Shown: positions 1 to 6,754 of the stretch, in pieces
Layout: each line of letters begins with the position of its first letter
How positions within the stretch are numbered: the first letter of the stretch is position 1
Source of the DNA: DRKI01 sp011051875
Lineage (GTDB): Bacteria; Desulfobacterota; Desulfobulbia; Desulfobulbales; Desulfobulbaceae
Reading direction: 5' to 3'
NCBI GenBank assembly: GCA_026990385.1
Contig: JALXDL010000098.1
Span: 1-13,128, forward strand
Length of the DNA: 13,128 bases
Notes under the pieces: generated by a model
Databases searched by the model: none
What the model was told of the DNA's origin: nothing
Seen by the model: only the letters and a program-made list of their open reading frames with translations
Position numbers and translations under genes: made by a program

Positions 1-981
1 CCTGGCCCGGATCCGAGCCAGGGTCTCGGTCGCACGGCGGGAGGCGGAGATCCTGTGCAGATCATAGCCATGGTCCCTGATATTGCCCAGCCGGTCGGCA
101 AAGGATTCGCAGGGATAGACATCACCCGTCTCCGTGACCACCAGGGTCAGGCGGCCGGCCTGGCACGGAATGACCCGCCGCCGTTCGGTCCTGACCCGGT
201 GGATGCAGCGGCGCTGGACGATATCCTGGGCCGCCTTGAAACGGCCCCCCGGGAAGCGGTAGCCGGAACCGCGGCCGCTCTTCATGTTTCTCTCCAGCAG
301 ATCGATGGTCCGGCGGTACCCGGCCAGGTCCACATCCTTCAGTTCCCGGGCGCCCACCTCTCCCCTGATCAGGGAGACCGTGTGGGTCCTGATGCCCTCC
401 ATCCGGCCCACCAGCCGGATCGTTTCCTCCATGACATCCTGGTTGGCCCGGCAGAAGACCGTGTTCACGCCCAGCTCGAGGTTTTCCTGCTGTCTGGCCA
501 GTATAGCAAGAAGGCGGCATGTGGCCGTGGCCCTGCGGAAGGCGCCGGCAACGCCCCGCATGGCGTCATGCACAGGTTCCGGGCCGTCCAGGGAGACCTT
601 CACCACGACCCTGCTGTGGGGGCAGTTGGTCAGGATGGATTCGGTCTGGCGGACGACGGTCTCCGGCAGGAGGCCGTTGGTGGACAGGAGGATGATGACC
701 GGCCGGTTGTAGTGGTGGAAGGCCTGCACGATGGCGGCCAGGTCACGGCGCAGGAAGGGTTCGCCTCCGGAGAGGGCCAGCCAGAGAAGGGAACCCAGCG
801 AGGAGGCCATCTGCTCGATCTCGGCCAGCGACAGCTCGGCAGGATCTTCTGTGCTCTTGCGCGAAAGGTAGAAGCAGAACCGGCAGCGGGCGTTGCAGCG
901 CCTGGTGAGGAACAGGGTGAGCTGGATCGGCCGTCTCTTGAAAAAGAGCGCGCCCAGGTGGCGCAGCGGGGAAGATGTCAT
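1..981 (-). CDS. Radical SAM/SPASM-domain protein (3' end outside window)
   Basis: This is a radical SAM enzyme; substrate unknown. The 327 codons visible start at ATG 981, preceded by GGAGG with 8 nt spacing, and stay open to the window edge, so the C-terminus is missing. Near the N-terminus is the 4Fe-4S/SAM motif C29-x3-C33-x2-C36 (context RRCNARCRFCFY), followed by an SGGEP motif. The C-terminal part has C259, C273 (IPCQAG) and C291 (TGDVYPCE), the cysteine pattern of a SPASM/Twitch auxiliary cluster domain. Such enzymes modify peptides, or act in cofactor, lipid and surface-glycan pathways. The start codon overlaps the stop of the upstream glycosyltransferase (ATGA), so the two are translationally coupled and probably act in one pathway. 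Family assignment is firm; the reaction is not known. Confidence 0.93.
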   Translation of the reverse strand, partial: MTSSPLRHLGALFFKRRPIQLTLFLTRRCNARCRFCFYLSRKSTEDPAELSLAEIEQMASSLGSLLWLALSGGEPFLRRDLAAIVQAFHHYNRPVIILLSTNGLLPETVVRQTESILTNCPHSRVVVKVSLDGPEPVHDAMRGVAGAFRRATATCRLLAILARQQENLELGVNTVFCRANQDVMEETIRLVGRMEGIRTHTVSLIRGEVGARELKDVDLAGYRRTIDLLERNMKSGRGSGYRFPGGRFKAAQDIVQRRCIHRVRTERRRVIPCQAGRLTLVVTETGDVYPCESFADRLGNIRDHGYDLHRISASRRATETLARIRAR

Positions 982-1991
982 GGCCGTCTCCTCCGTTGGT
1001 GCACCGTCGCGACGAGATAGTCGGCCAGGCCGGCCAGGCCGCCGCCGCCGACGGCCAGGGGATAGACCATGGTGTAGTAGAGCATGCCCGGAACCAGGAA
1101 GCGGAGACCGCCCACCTTGTGGAGCAGGGAGAAGAACGTCCGGTTTGCGGCCAGGTTGGCCGCTATGAGCAGGGCCGACAGAACAAGGGGAAAGATGTGG
1201 CGGCCGGGGAGCGATATCGCCGCCAGCAGCGGCGCCAGGACATAGACCATGGTGTTGAGTTTCAGGCCCCTGGAGGCGGTTCCCGAGTCGGCGCACAGGT
1301 CACGGTTGCCGAGGGAGTAGATGGTCCAGTACCTGCTCTTGCGGTAACCGTTGCGCAGCGAGTCGGCAAGGGAATTGAAGTTGAAGACGTGCCGCACCTG
1401 GAGGTCCGGTTCCATGACCAGCCGGTATCCCTGTCGCCGCAGCCGGTGACTGTACTCGACGTCCTCGATGATGGGCTGGAACTCTTCTGCGAACCCGCCG
1501 CTGGCACGAAACAGGGCTGCCGGAACTACCATGGCGTGCGCGGCGACGTAGTCCGGGTCTGCGATATCTTTCAGCTCACTGCACCGGATGAATGCTGACT
1601 GAAACATGCTGAAAAAGGTCCTGTCATGGGGATGGAGGGTGTAGGTTCCACCGACAACCGTCTCCATCCCCCACCGGGCCGAGACCCTCTCGGCGATGGT
1701 CAGGGTATCCTGTTCCACCAGGCAGTCGGCATCGATGAAGAACAGCAGCGCGCCCCGGCCGATGCGGCCCCCCCTGTTGCGGGCGGCCGCGGCGCCGCCA
1801 TGGGTGCGGAGCCTGAGCAGGGTGCAGGGATAGCGGCCGATGATGTCCACCGAGTCGTCGGTGGAGGCGTCGTCGACCACAATGACCTCAAAGGCGTCGT
1901 GCGCCGAGGCAAACAGTGCCTCGAGGCAGAGGCCGATGCTCCTGGCTCCGTTCCGGTTCGGGATAATCACCGATATTCTGCACCGTGTCAT
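978..1991 (-). CDS. Family 2 glycosyltransferase with C-terminal membrane segments
   Basis: Inverting-type GT2 (GT-A fold) glycosyltransferase of 337 aa. Visible motifs are SVIIPNRNG (7-15), the nucleotide-sugar loop VVDDASTDDS (38-47), the metal-binding DAD at 87-89 (FFIDADCLVEQD), and an EDVEYSHRLRRQGY segment at 176-189 where the family places its catalytic acid/base region. Hydrophobic stretches near 246-262, 266-284 and 297-328 suggest membrane anchoring with the catalytic domain in the cytoplasm, as for enzymes acting on lipid-linked acceptors. The frame is open upstream to 2357, but I chose ATG 1991: the homologous core begins five residues later and AGGAGG lies about 10 nt upstream. 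The stop overlaps the start of the radical SAM gene. Sugar donor and acceptor cannot be read from the sequence. Confidence 0.93.
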   Translation of the reverse strand: MTRCRISVIIPNRNGARSIGLCLEALFASAHDAFEVIVVDDASTDDSVDIIGRYPCTLLRLRTHGGAAAARNRGGRIGRGALLFFIDADCLVEQDTLTIAERVSARWGMETVVGGTYTLHPHDRTFFSMFQSAFIRCSELKDIADPDYVAAHAMVVPAALFRASGGFAEEFQPIIEDVEYSHRLRRQGYRLVMEPDLQVRHVFNFNSLADSLRNGYRKSRYWTIYSLGNRDLCADSGTASRGLKLNTMVYVLAPLLAAISLPGRHIFPLVLSALLIAANLAANRTFFSLLHKVGGLRFLVPGMLYYTMVYPLAVGGGGLAGLADYLVATVHQRRRRP

Positions 1992-2141
1992 CGGGTGCCT
2001 TCCTCCTTCTCTGGCGTGGTGCCGGGGATCCGGATTTCCCGGCTGACCGTTCATGGCCACTGTCCTGTGCCATTCTGGCCCGTATGGGACAGCAGGCAGG
2101 ACCGGATGTGGCCTCCGGCCTGCAATAGCGTCAAATCCACC

Positions 2142-2158
2142 TTGGTACGTATCTTGCT
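2142..2158 (+). promoter_or_regulatory. Candidate sigma-54 (RpoN) promoter for the rhodanese gene
   Basis: The sequence TTGGTACGTATCTTGCT matches the -24/-12 consensus TTGGCACGN4TTGCW with one difference (T for C), with the required GG-N10-GC spacing (GG 2144-2145, GC 2156-2157). Transcription would start near 2169, giving a leader of about 113 nt. A sigma-54 promoter needs an enhancer-binding activator. An inverted repeat CTGTCC (2060-2065)/GGACAG (2087-2092), centred about 90 bp upstream of the predicted start, is a weak candidate site. No convincing sigma-70 promoter was seen for this gene. Confidence 0.6.
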
Positions 2159-2281
2159 GTTTTTCTACTGCACGCTGGTTATGCAATGGGTGTTGGCACC
2201 GGGTTCCCCCGGACCGGGAAAGCCTGCCGCACTCGGGGTTTCTCCTGCAAAAACGAGGCAAAACGTACCAGAGAGGGGTGA

Positions 2282-3319
2282 ATGATGAAAAAAAAATGGA
2301 TAAGGCTAATCCTGGCAGCCCTGTTCCTGTGCACCATGACGGGGACCGGGCAGGCACAGCAGTGGGTCAACCCTGGGCTCCTGGTCGATGCCGCGACCGT
2401 GAAGGCCAATATCGACAGGCCCGACTGGGTTGTCGTCGATGCGCGGGAGCTCAAGGACTATGCCAAGGGGCACATACCCGGCGCCATCAGCTTCGGGAAA
2501 CGGGCCAAGAAGGCCCTGCGTGATCCCACGTCCCGGGTCTTCAGGGATGTCGGCAGGTATGAAAAGCTGCTCGGCAAGGTCGGCATTGGCAACGACACCC
2601 ACGTGGTCTTCTATTATGATGGCCTCAAGACCATCAACGATGCCACTGTCGGGTTCTGGGTCCTCGAATACCTGGGTCACGACAAGGTGTACATCCTGAA
2701 CGGCGGCCTGGACGCCTGGCGCAAGAGCGGCAACAGGCTGGACAAGAGGCCGACCATCAAAAAGGCAAAGGTCTTCAAGGCCAATGTGGTTCCCTCCCGG
2801 ATCGCAACCACTGCTGAAATTCTGCAGATCGCGGGCGGCAACGGCACCCAGCTCATCGATTCCAGGACCAGGGCCGAATTCATCGGCAAGGATGCCCGTG
2901 CCATCCAGGCGGGGCACGTGCCCACGGCCATCAATGTCTCTCACCTGGATACCCTGGTCAAGGTCAAGGACAGGAAGACCGGCAAGATGAAGGCCATCGG
3001 CTATATCTCTCCCGAAGCGGTGGCCGGGAAGTTCGGAGGCCTGGACAGGGAAAAAAGGACCGTCGCCTACTGCCAGACCGGCACCCGTTCCACCCTCACG
3101 TACCTGGAACTGCGGCTGATGGGATTCAAGGATCCGGCCAACTGGGACGATTCGTGGCGGGTCTATGGCTCTGACCTGCATGCAGCCAATCCCATCGAGG
3201 CGCCAAACGGTGTCCAGTATTACAATTTTGCCAAGGTCAACAAGTCGATCAAGAAGCTGGAGAAGAAGGTGAAGAAGCTGGAGACTGCCCTGCAGAAACT
3301 GACTGGCGGCAGGAAGTAG
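2282..3319 (+). CDS. Exported two-domain rhodanese (thiosulfate sulfurtransferase family)
   Basis: Tandem rhodanese protein of 345 aa that transfers sulfane sulfur through a persulfide on an active-site cysteine. A signal peptide covers about residues 1-25 (KKKW, hydrophobic core, GQA|QQ), so it acts in the periplasm. The N-terminal rhodanese domain (about 30-160) is structural: the active-site position reads VVFYYDG with D113 and no cysteine. The C-terminal domain (about 170-300) carries the active loop CQTGTRS with C264, of CxxGxR type. The last 26 residues (320-345) form a lysine/glutamate-rich predicted coiled coil (KKLEKKVKKLE), an uncommon addition that may mediate oligomerisation. ATG 2282 and ATG 2285 are both possible; GAGAGGGG lies just upstream and its spacing favours 2285 slightly. 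It stands alone between its own promoter and terminator. The sulfur donor and acceptor are unknown. Confidence 0.93.
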   Translation: MMKKKWIRLILAALFLCTMTGTGQAQQWVNPGLLVDAATVKANIDRPDWVVVDARELKDYAKGHIPGAISFGKRAKKALRDPTSRVFRDVGRYEKLLGKVGIGNDTHVVFYYDGLKTINDATVGFWVLEYLGHDKVYILNGGLDAWRKSGNRLDKRPTIKKAKVFKANVVPSRIATTAEILQIAGGNGTQLIDSRTRAEFIGKDARAIQAGHVPTAINVSHLDTLVKVKDRKTGKMKAIGYISPEAVAGKFGGLDREKRTVAYCQTGTRSTLTYLELRLMGFKDPANWDDSWRVYGSDLHAANPIEAPNGVQYYNFAKVNKSIKKLEKKVKKLETALQKLTGGRK

Positions 3320-3349
3320 CCGCTTCTGAATCGATTTCGTATCGTCCGG

Positions 3350-3383
3350 GCCGGGCTGCAGCGTCATGCCGCCCGGCTTTTTT
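3350..3383 (+). terminator. Rho-independent terminator of the rhodanese gene
   Basis: GCCGGGC (3350-3356) pairs perfectly with GCCCGGC (3371-3377). The loop can pair further (GCA 3358-3360 with TGC 3367-3369), and six T residues (3378-3383) follow immediately. It lies 31 nt after the rhodanese stop. There is no T-run on the opposite side, so it is not expected to serve the convergent receptor gene. Confidence 0.9.
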
Positions 3384-3418
3384 GTCTGTTTTTCCCGGCA
3401 ATCCGGGGCTCAGGAATA

Positions 3419-3450
3419 GTAACCGGTTACGGGATCAACAACTCGTTGTT
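3419..3450. repeat. Two adjacent perfect palindromes in a convergent intergenic spacer
   Basis: GTAACCGGTTAC (3419-3430) is a perfect 12-bp palindrome. Six bases later AACAACTCGTTGTT (3437-3450) is a perfect 14-bp inverted repeat. The first fits the general LacI-family operator pattern GNAANCGNTTNC. They sit in the 160-bp spacer between the rhodanese terminator and the end of the receptor gene, where an operator is not expected. The same spacer also holds GGCAC-AG-GTGCC (3477-3488) and a TCTGCA/TGCAGA pair. No gene or clear minus-strand terminator was found in it. Confidence 0.6.
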
Positions 3451-3543
3451 TTCACATTCCCAATACTGCAAGTTGGCACAGGTGCCCCGTTTCTCTGCAG
3501 GCGGGCCGGTGTGACCGTGCAGACATGGGGCGCCGGTGCCGAC

Positions 3544-5316
3544 TTACCGGAAATCCAGTCGCATGCCGGCAATCCACGTGCGGGGCGGGGCCAGGGAGCC
3601 GCCGCCGTAGAGGTAGCTGATGTTGGTGAGGTTGCGCAGCTCGGCAAAGAAACGGACGCCCCTGCTGTGGCGGTATTCGGTCCGGATACCGAAGAGCCAG
3701 CGCTGGGGCGCCCAGGCCGTGTTGTCGGAGCGGGTGGTCTGTCGGGACTCGTAGCGGATATTGAAGATCAGGGACAGGGGGAGCCGTCCGCTTCGGTACT
3801 CGATGTCCGTGTTCATGCGGTGGCGGGGTTTGGCGACCAGCCAGAGGCCGGTATTGTCGTCCATGGCGCGAAGATAGGTGTAGGCTGTCCTGACGGAAAA
3901 TTTCGGATCCGGACGCCAGGCAAGCTGCAGGTCCAGGCCGCGATAGGTGACCTTACCGAAGTTTTCGTACCTGCCCACGCCGGTGTCGGCCAGAACGTAG
4001 GTGATCCGGTCGGTTACCCGGTTGTAGTAGAGCGCCAGATCCAGGGAGAGGCGCCTGCCCGGGGCCGTGGCCAGGGAAAGGGCGAAGTTGTCCGCGGTCT
4101 CCACTCCCAGGTCAGGGTTGGGCTTCCTGGTGGAGGTTTCGCTGAAGCGCTGGTAGAAGGAGGGTGTGTTGGTGCTCCGGGTCCAGGAGAGCGTGAGCTG
4201 GTCGGTATCGCTGCCAAGAGTGATCCGGCACTCGGGATTGAGAGTGTCGGCAAAGGAGGAGTAGCGGGTGGCGCGTACTCCGGCTGAAATCCGCAACGGC
4301 AACAGTCCGGATGCCCAGGTATCGGTGAGAAAGAGAAACAGGGAGTGTTCCTCCCGGCCGGAGAAACCCGAGGCGTCGGCCCTGCCCCAGCGGCCGCCGA
4401 GACCGGCGCTGACAGAGCCAAGCGGGGTCCTGCCGAGGTCCGTGGTCAGGTCCTCTCCCAGCTCGGTGACCGTAATGAAGGTGTCAAGGGCCCGTTCCGG
4501 GTTGGTGTCCCCGGTGCGGGCCCGGTTGAGAAAGGTATCGCTGGCGAGGCCGCCCGCTTCGAGGTTGACCGCAGAGGAATACATCTGCCGCTGCCGGCGG
4601 GCAAGGGGCGTCGGATACTCGGGCCGGCCGGGTATGCCGCGATCCTCCCACAGGCCGCTCAGGAGCAGGGTGGAACGGAGCCGTTCACCCTTGCCGCTCA
4701 CCCTGGCCCGGATCCGTTTCCTGGCCTTGTCGTCATTCACCTGGTAGCCGTCGGTCTGTTCCAGGCCTGCGGCCCCCTCCACGGACAAGCTGCCTTTCTG
4801 CATGCGGACCGTGCCATCGGCCCGGACCGTATCCTGGCTGCCGCCATAGGTCCTGATATTGCCCTGCACCAGGCCCGCGGCCCGTGACGTGATGAGGATC
4901 ACGCCGCCGCCGGCATCATCACCATATCTGAGGGAACCCCGTCCCGGCAGGATCTCTATCCGCTCGATGTCGTCGGGCGTGATGAAGTCGAAGTTGATCC
5001 GGCCGTGGCTGGAGGTCGGATCATTGATGGGACGGCCATCCAGGAGGACCCTGACCCTGGAGGAGCCGCGGATGGAGACCGAGGTGTCCCCGGCCCTGAC
5101 CCCGGGCACAGTGTTGAGGATATCGGCGATGCGCTGGACATTGAGGGCCCGTATTTTCTCCCGGTCGATGACAATGGTTTCGGCACCCGGGGCACTGAAA
5201 ACCGGGACGGCGGCGAAAAGAAGCAGCAGGGAAAACAGGCCGCAGGACAGTGGGGACAAACGGCGCGGACGGGCGGCAACAGGTGCCGGGGAGTTGCTGG
5301 GTTGCAGGGCAGGCAT
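3544..5316 (-). CDS. TonB-dependent outer-membrane receptor (substrate unknown)
   Basis: Gated outer-membrane channel of 590 aa, energised by TonB-ExbB-ExbD for uptake of a scarce ligand. An arginine-containing N-region and hydrophobic core (about 16-42) form the signal peptide, with likely cleavage near SAPGA|E46. The plug domain follows at once (about 46-150): ETIVIDREKI, ILNTVPGV, VSIRGSS, VRVLLDGRP, IERIEILPGRGSLRYG and GGGVILITS are classic plug motifs. The rest is a beta-barrel ending in a final strand, ...WIAGMRLDFR. ETIVI (46-50) resembles a TonB box but also serves as the first plug strand, so the usual linker is absent. It is short for the family and close to BtuB in size. No riboswitch precedes it, and a Shine-Dalgarno before ATG 5316 is not evident. 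Corrinoid, siderophore or another ligand are all possible. Confidence 0.93.
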   Translation of the reverse strand: MPALQPSNSPAPVAARPRRLSPLSCGLFSLLLLFAAVPVFSAPGAETIVIDREKIRALNVQRIADILNTVPGVRAGDTSVSIRGSSRVRVLLDGRPINDPTSSHGRINFDFITPDDIERIEILPGRGSLRYGDDAGGGVILITSRAAGLVQGNIRTYGGSQDTVRADGTVRMQKGSLSVEGAAGLEQTDGYQVNDDKARKRIRARVSGKGERLRSTLLLSGLWEDRGIPGRPEYPTPLARRQRQMYSSAVNLEAGGLASDTFLNRARTGDTNPERALDTFITVTELGEDLTTDLGRTPLGSVSAGLGGRWGRADASGFSGREEHSLFLFLTDTWASGLLPLRISAGVRATRYSSFADTLNPECRITLGSDTDQLTLSWTRSTNTPSFYQRFSETSTRKPNPDLGVETADNFALSLATAPGRRLSLDLALYYNRVTDRITYVLADTGVGRYENFGKVTYRGLDLQLAWRPDPKFSVRTAYTYLRAMDDNTGLWLVAKPRHRMNTDIEYRSGRLPLSLIFNIRYESRQTTRSDNTAWAPQRWLFGIRTEYRHSRGVRFFAELRNLTNISYLYGGGSLAPPRTWIAGMRLDFR

Positions 5317-5373
5317 GGCGGAAGCCCGCAGGCGTCGGTCTGGACAGGTTGGAGGAACATGATGAATTTTTAA

Positions 5374-5402
5374 TATATACCATGGGTTCCCTGTTCTGTC
5401 CA
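5374..5402 (-). promoter_or_regulatory. Candidate sigma-70 promoter for the TonB-dependent receptor
   Basis: On the minus strand TGGACA (5402-5397) and TATATA (5379-5374) are separated by 17 bp, followed by an A/T-rich stretch that stands out in this GC-rich region. Transcription would start near 5367, about 50 nt before the receptor start codon. Assigned from consensus match only. Confidence 0.45.
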
Positions 5403-5451
5403 GGAAAGGAGGAAGGGGAGACCGGCCTGTCTGTTCCTGCAGACGAATATC

Positions 5452-5480
5452 TTGACAGGCAGGTGTTTGTTGGTCATGTT
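5452..5480 (+). promoter_or_regulatory. Weak candidate promoter for the TAXI binding-protein gene
   Basis: A perfect -35 TTGACA (5452-5457) is followed after 17 bp by CATGTT (5475-5480), a poor -10 matching 3 of 6 positions. The leader of about 165 nt that would follow contains the inverted repeat GGTCGG (5557-5562)/CCGACC (5594-5599) with an inner GCGC/GCGC hairpin (5572-5583). Its role is unknown. Confidence 0.3.
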
Positions 5481-5651
5481 AAGACATTCGGGGGAGACGG
5501 CCGCAGACCCGGGCAATTGTTCGGAAGGTGGTCGTGAGAAGATATCGAATCAGCAGGGTCGGGCCTGGTAAGCGCGACTGCGCGACGGGATTGCCGACCG
5601 TTGTCTGAACGTCCGGACCCGCCGTACTGATTCAGGGAGAAGGAGGGCTCC

Positions 5652-6635
5652 ATGAGAAAACAAAGTACACTGGTCCTGGTCTGTCTTGGTTTCCTGCTCT
5701 GCTCGGTGGCAACGGTATCCGCTGTCACCATGGGTATTGTCACCGGATCCACCAAGGGTACCTATTACCAGTTCGGTCTCAATATCGCCGAATTGGTCAA
5801 ACCCTACGGCATCACGCTGAAAGTCTCGCCCTCCAAGGGCTCGGTGGAAAACATCTACGCTGTCTTCAAGCGTCCCAACACCCAGCTCGGTATTGTCCAG
5901 GCCGACGTGCTCGCCTTTGTCGCCCGGGTCCAGACGGATCCTGTCCTGAAGCGGATCGCAAAGAAGATCAAAATGGTCTTTCCCCTCTACAACGAGGAGA
6001 TTCACCTGCTCGGCCGTTCCGACCTGACCGGTTTCGCCGATCTCGCAGGGAGGCGGGTGGCCATCGGCCGGGAAGGGAGCGGAACCTATCTCACCGCGAG
6101 GCTCCTGTTCGAGATCTCCGGTGTCGTGCCGGCCGCCATGGTACCCATTGGCACGGACGAGGCCCTGGCCGCGCTCAAGGCAGGCCAGGTGGATGCCATG
6201 TTCTATGTTGCAGGCTATCCGGTCCGACTGCTGACCGCCGGGGTGAGCAGCGACGACAACCTCGCCCTGCTGCCCATTCGCAATCAGCAGATCACCGATT
6301 TCTATCCCGGCACCATCATACCGGCTGGAACCTATGCCTGGCAGGAGAGCGATGTCTCCACCGTGGCGGTCAAGGCGGTACTGATCTCCTATAACTTCCG
6401 TCATTTCAACTGCGAAAACGTGGGCCGGGTGGGAAAGCTTGTCTATGAACATCTGGACTGGCTCCGTGAACACGGTCATCCCAAGTGGAAGGCGGTGGAC
6501 CTGGATTTTCCGCTCAAGGGGTGGCAGCAGTACGACTGCGTGAAAAGAAAGCTGACCTCCTCTCCCGCCAACAAGGCCAGGCCCACGGAGATCAATCCCG
6601 TGCTGCAGGCCATCAAGGAGGTGTTGCAGGAATAG
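5652..6635 (+). CDS. TAXI-family TRAP transporter periplasmic substrate-binding protein
   Basis: Periplasmic solute receptor of 327 aa of the TAXI type, which normally delivers ligand (organic acids or amino acids in studied members) to a fused DctQM-type TRAP permease. The signal peptide covers residues 1-24 with cleavage at VSA|VT. The mature protein opens with the hallmark GIVTGSTKGTYYQFG (28-42). Further family signatures are SKGSVENI, a QADVLAF segment, the DLAGRRVAIGREGSGTYLTA lobe-crossing region, and LKAGQVDAMFYVAGYP. ATG 5652 is preceded by AAGGAGG at good spacing. No TRAP permease gene lies in the window, so this is an orphan receptor, perhaps with a remote permease or a sensory role. 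A small GCCGGC-TCAG-GCCGGC hairpin (6641-6656) follows the stop. Family is firm, ligand unknown. Confidence 0.92.
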   Translation: MRKQSTLVLVCLGFLLCSVATVSAVTMGIVTGSTKGTYYQFGLNIAELVKPYGITLKVSPSKGSVENIYAVFKRPNTQLGIVQADVLAFVARVQTDPVLKRIAKKIKMVFPLYNEEIHLLGRSDLTGFADLAGRRVAIGREGSGTYLTARLLFEISGVVPAAMVPIGTDEALAALKAGQVDAMFYVAGYPVRLLTAGVSSDDNLALLPIRNQQITDFYPGTIIPAGTYAWQESDVSTVAVKAVLISYNFRHFNCENVGRVGKLVYEHLDWLREHGHPKWKAVDLDFPLKGWQQYDCVKRKLTSSPANKARPTEINPVLQAIKEVLQE

Positions 6636-6754
6636 TCTCTGCCGGCTCAGGCCGGCTCTCTCTGTTCACGCGGACCGCGGGAGGTTGCGCGTGCTGCCGG
6701 ATTACGACCTCTGCAACCGGTGGCAAGGCGATCGCCAGGGCGACGGGAGGGACC

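Noticed and set aside
1..15. 15-bp sequence CCTGGCCCGGATCCG repeated near 4703-4717
   Set aside because: Both copies lie in minus-strand coding sequence and encode Arg/Ala-rich RIRAR-type peptides, so codon bias explains the match better than a functional repeat.
1..1991. Mycofactocin-type cluster (radical SAM plus GT2)
   Set aside because: No precursor peptide, MftB-like binding protein, creatininase homologue or dehydrogenase is visible, and the pairing of a SPASM enzyme with a GT2 is not specific.
2106..2134. Sigma-70 promoter for the glycosyltransferase (TTGACG with a -10 17 bp away)
   Set aside because: The -35 is good (2134-2129), but the hexamer at the right spacing, CCACAT, matches the -10 consensus at only two positions.
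1992..2357. Upstream extension of the glycosyltransferase frame
   Set aside because: The extra 122 residues are unlike any GT2 N-terminus and overlap the divergent gene's promoter and start. ATG 1991 has a good ribosome site and begins at the conserved core.
2306..3367. Long minus-strand open frame opposite the rhodanese gene
   Set aside because: The plus strand encodes a rhodanese with signal peptide and active site, followed by a terminator. The antisense translation has no recognisable domain.
3544..5316. Naming the receptor btuB
   Set aside because: Size and neighbourhood are suggestive, but no cobalamin riboswitch precedes this gene and barrel sequences do not reveal the ligand by eye.
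6485..6754. Upstream extension of the ATPase frame into the TAXI gene
   Set aside because: It overlaps the TAXI coding sequence in another frame, while ATG 6755 gives the canonical ExeA-type N-terminus with GGGAGG upstream.
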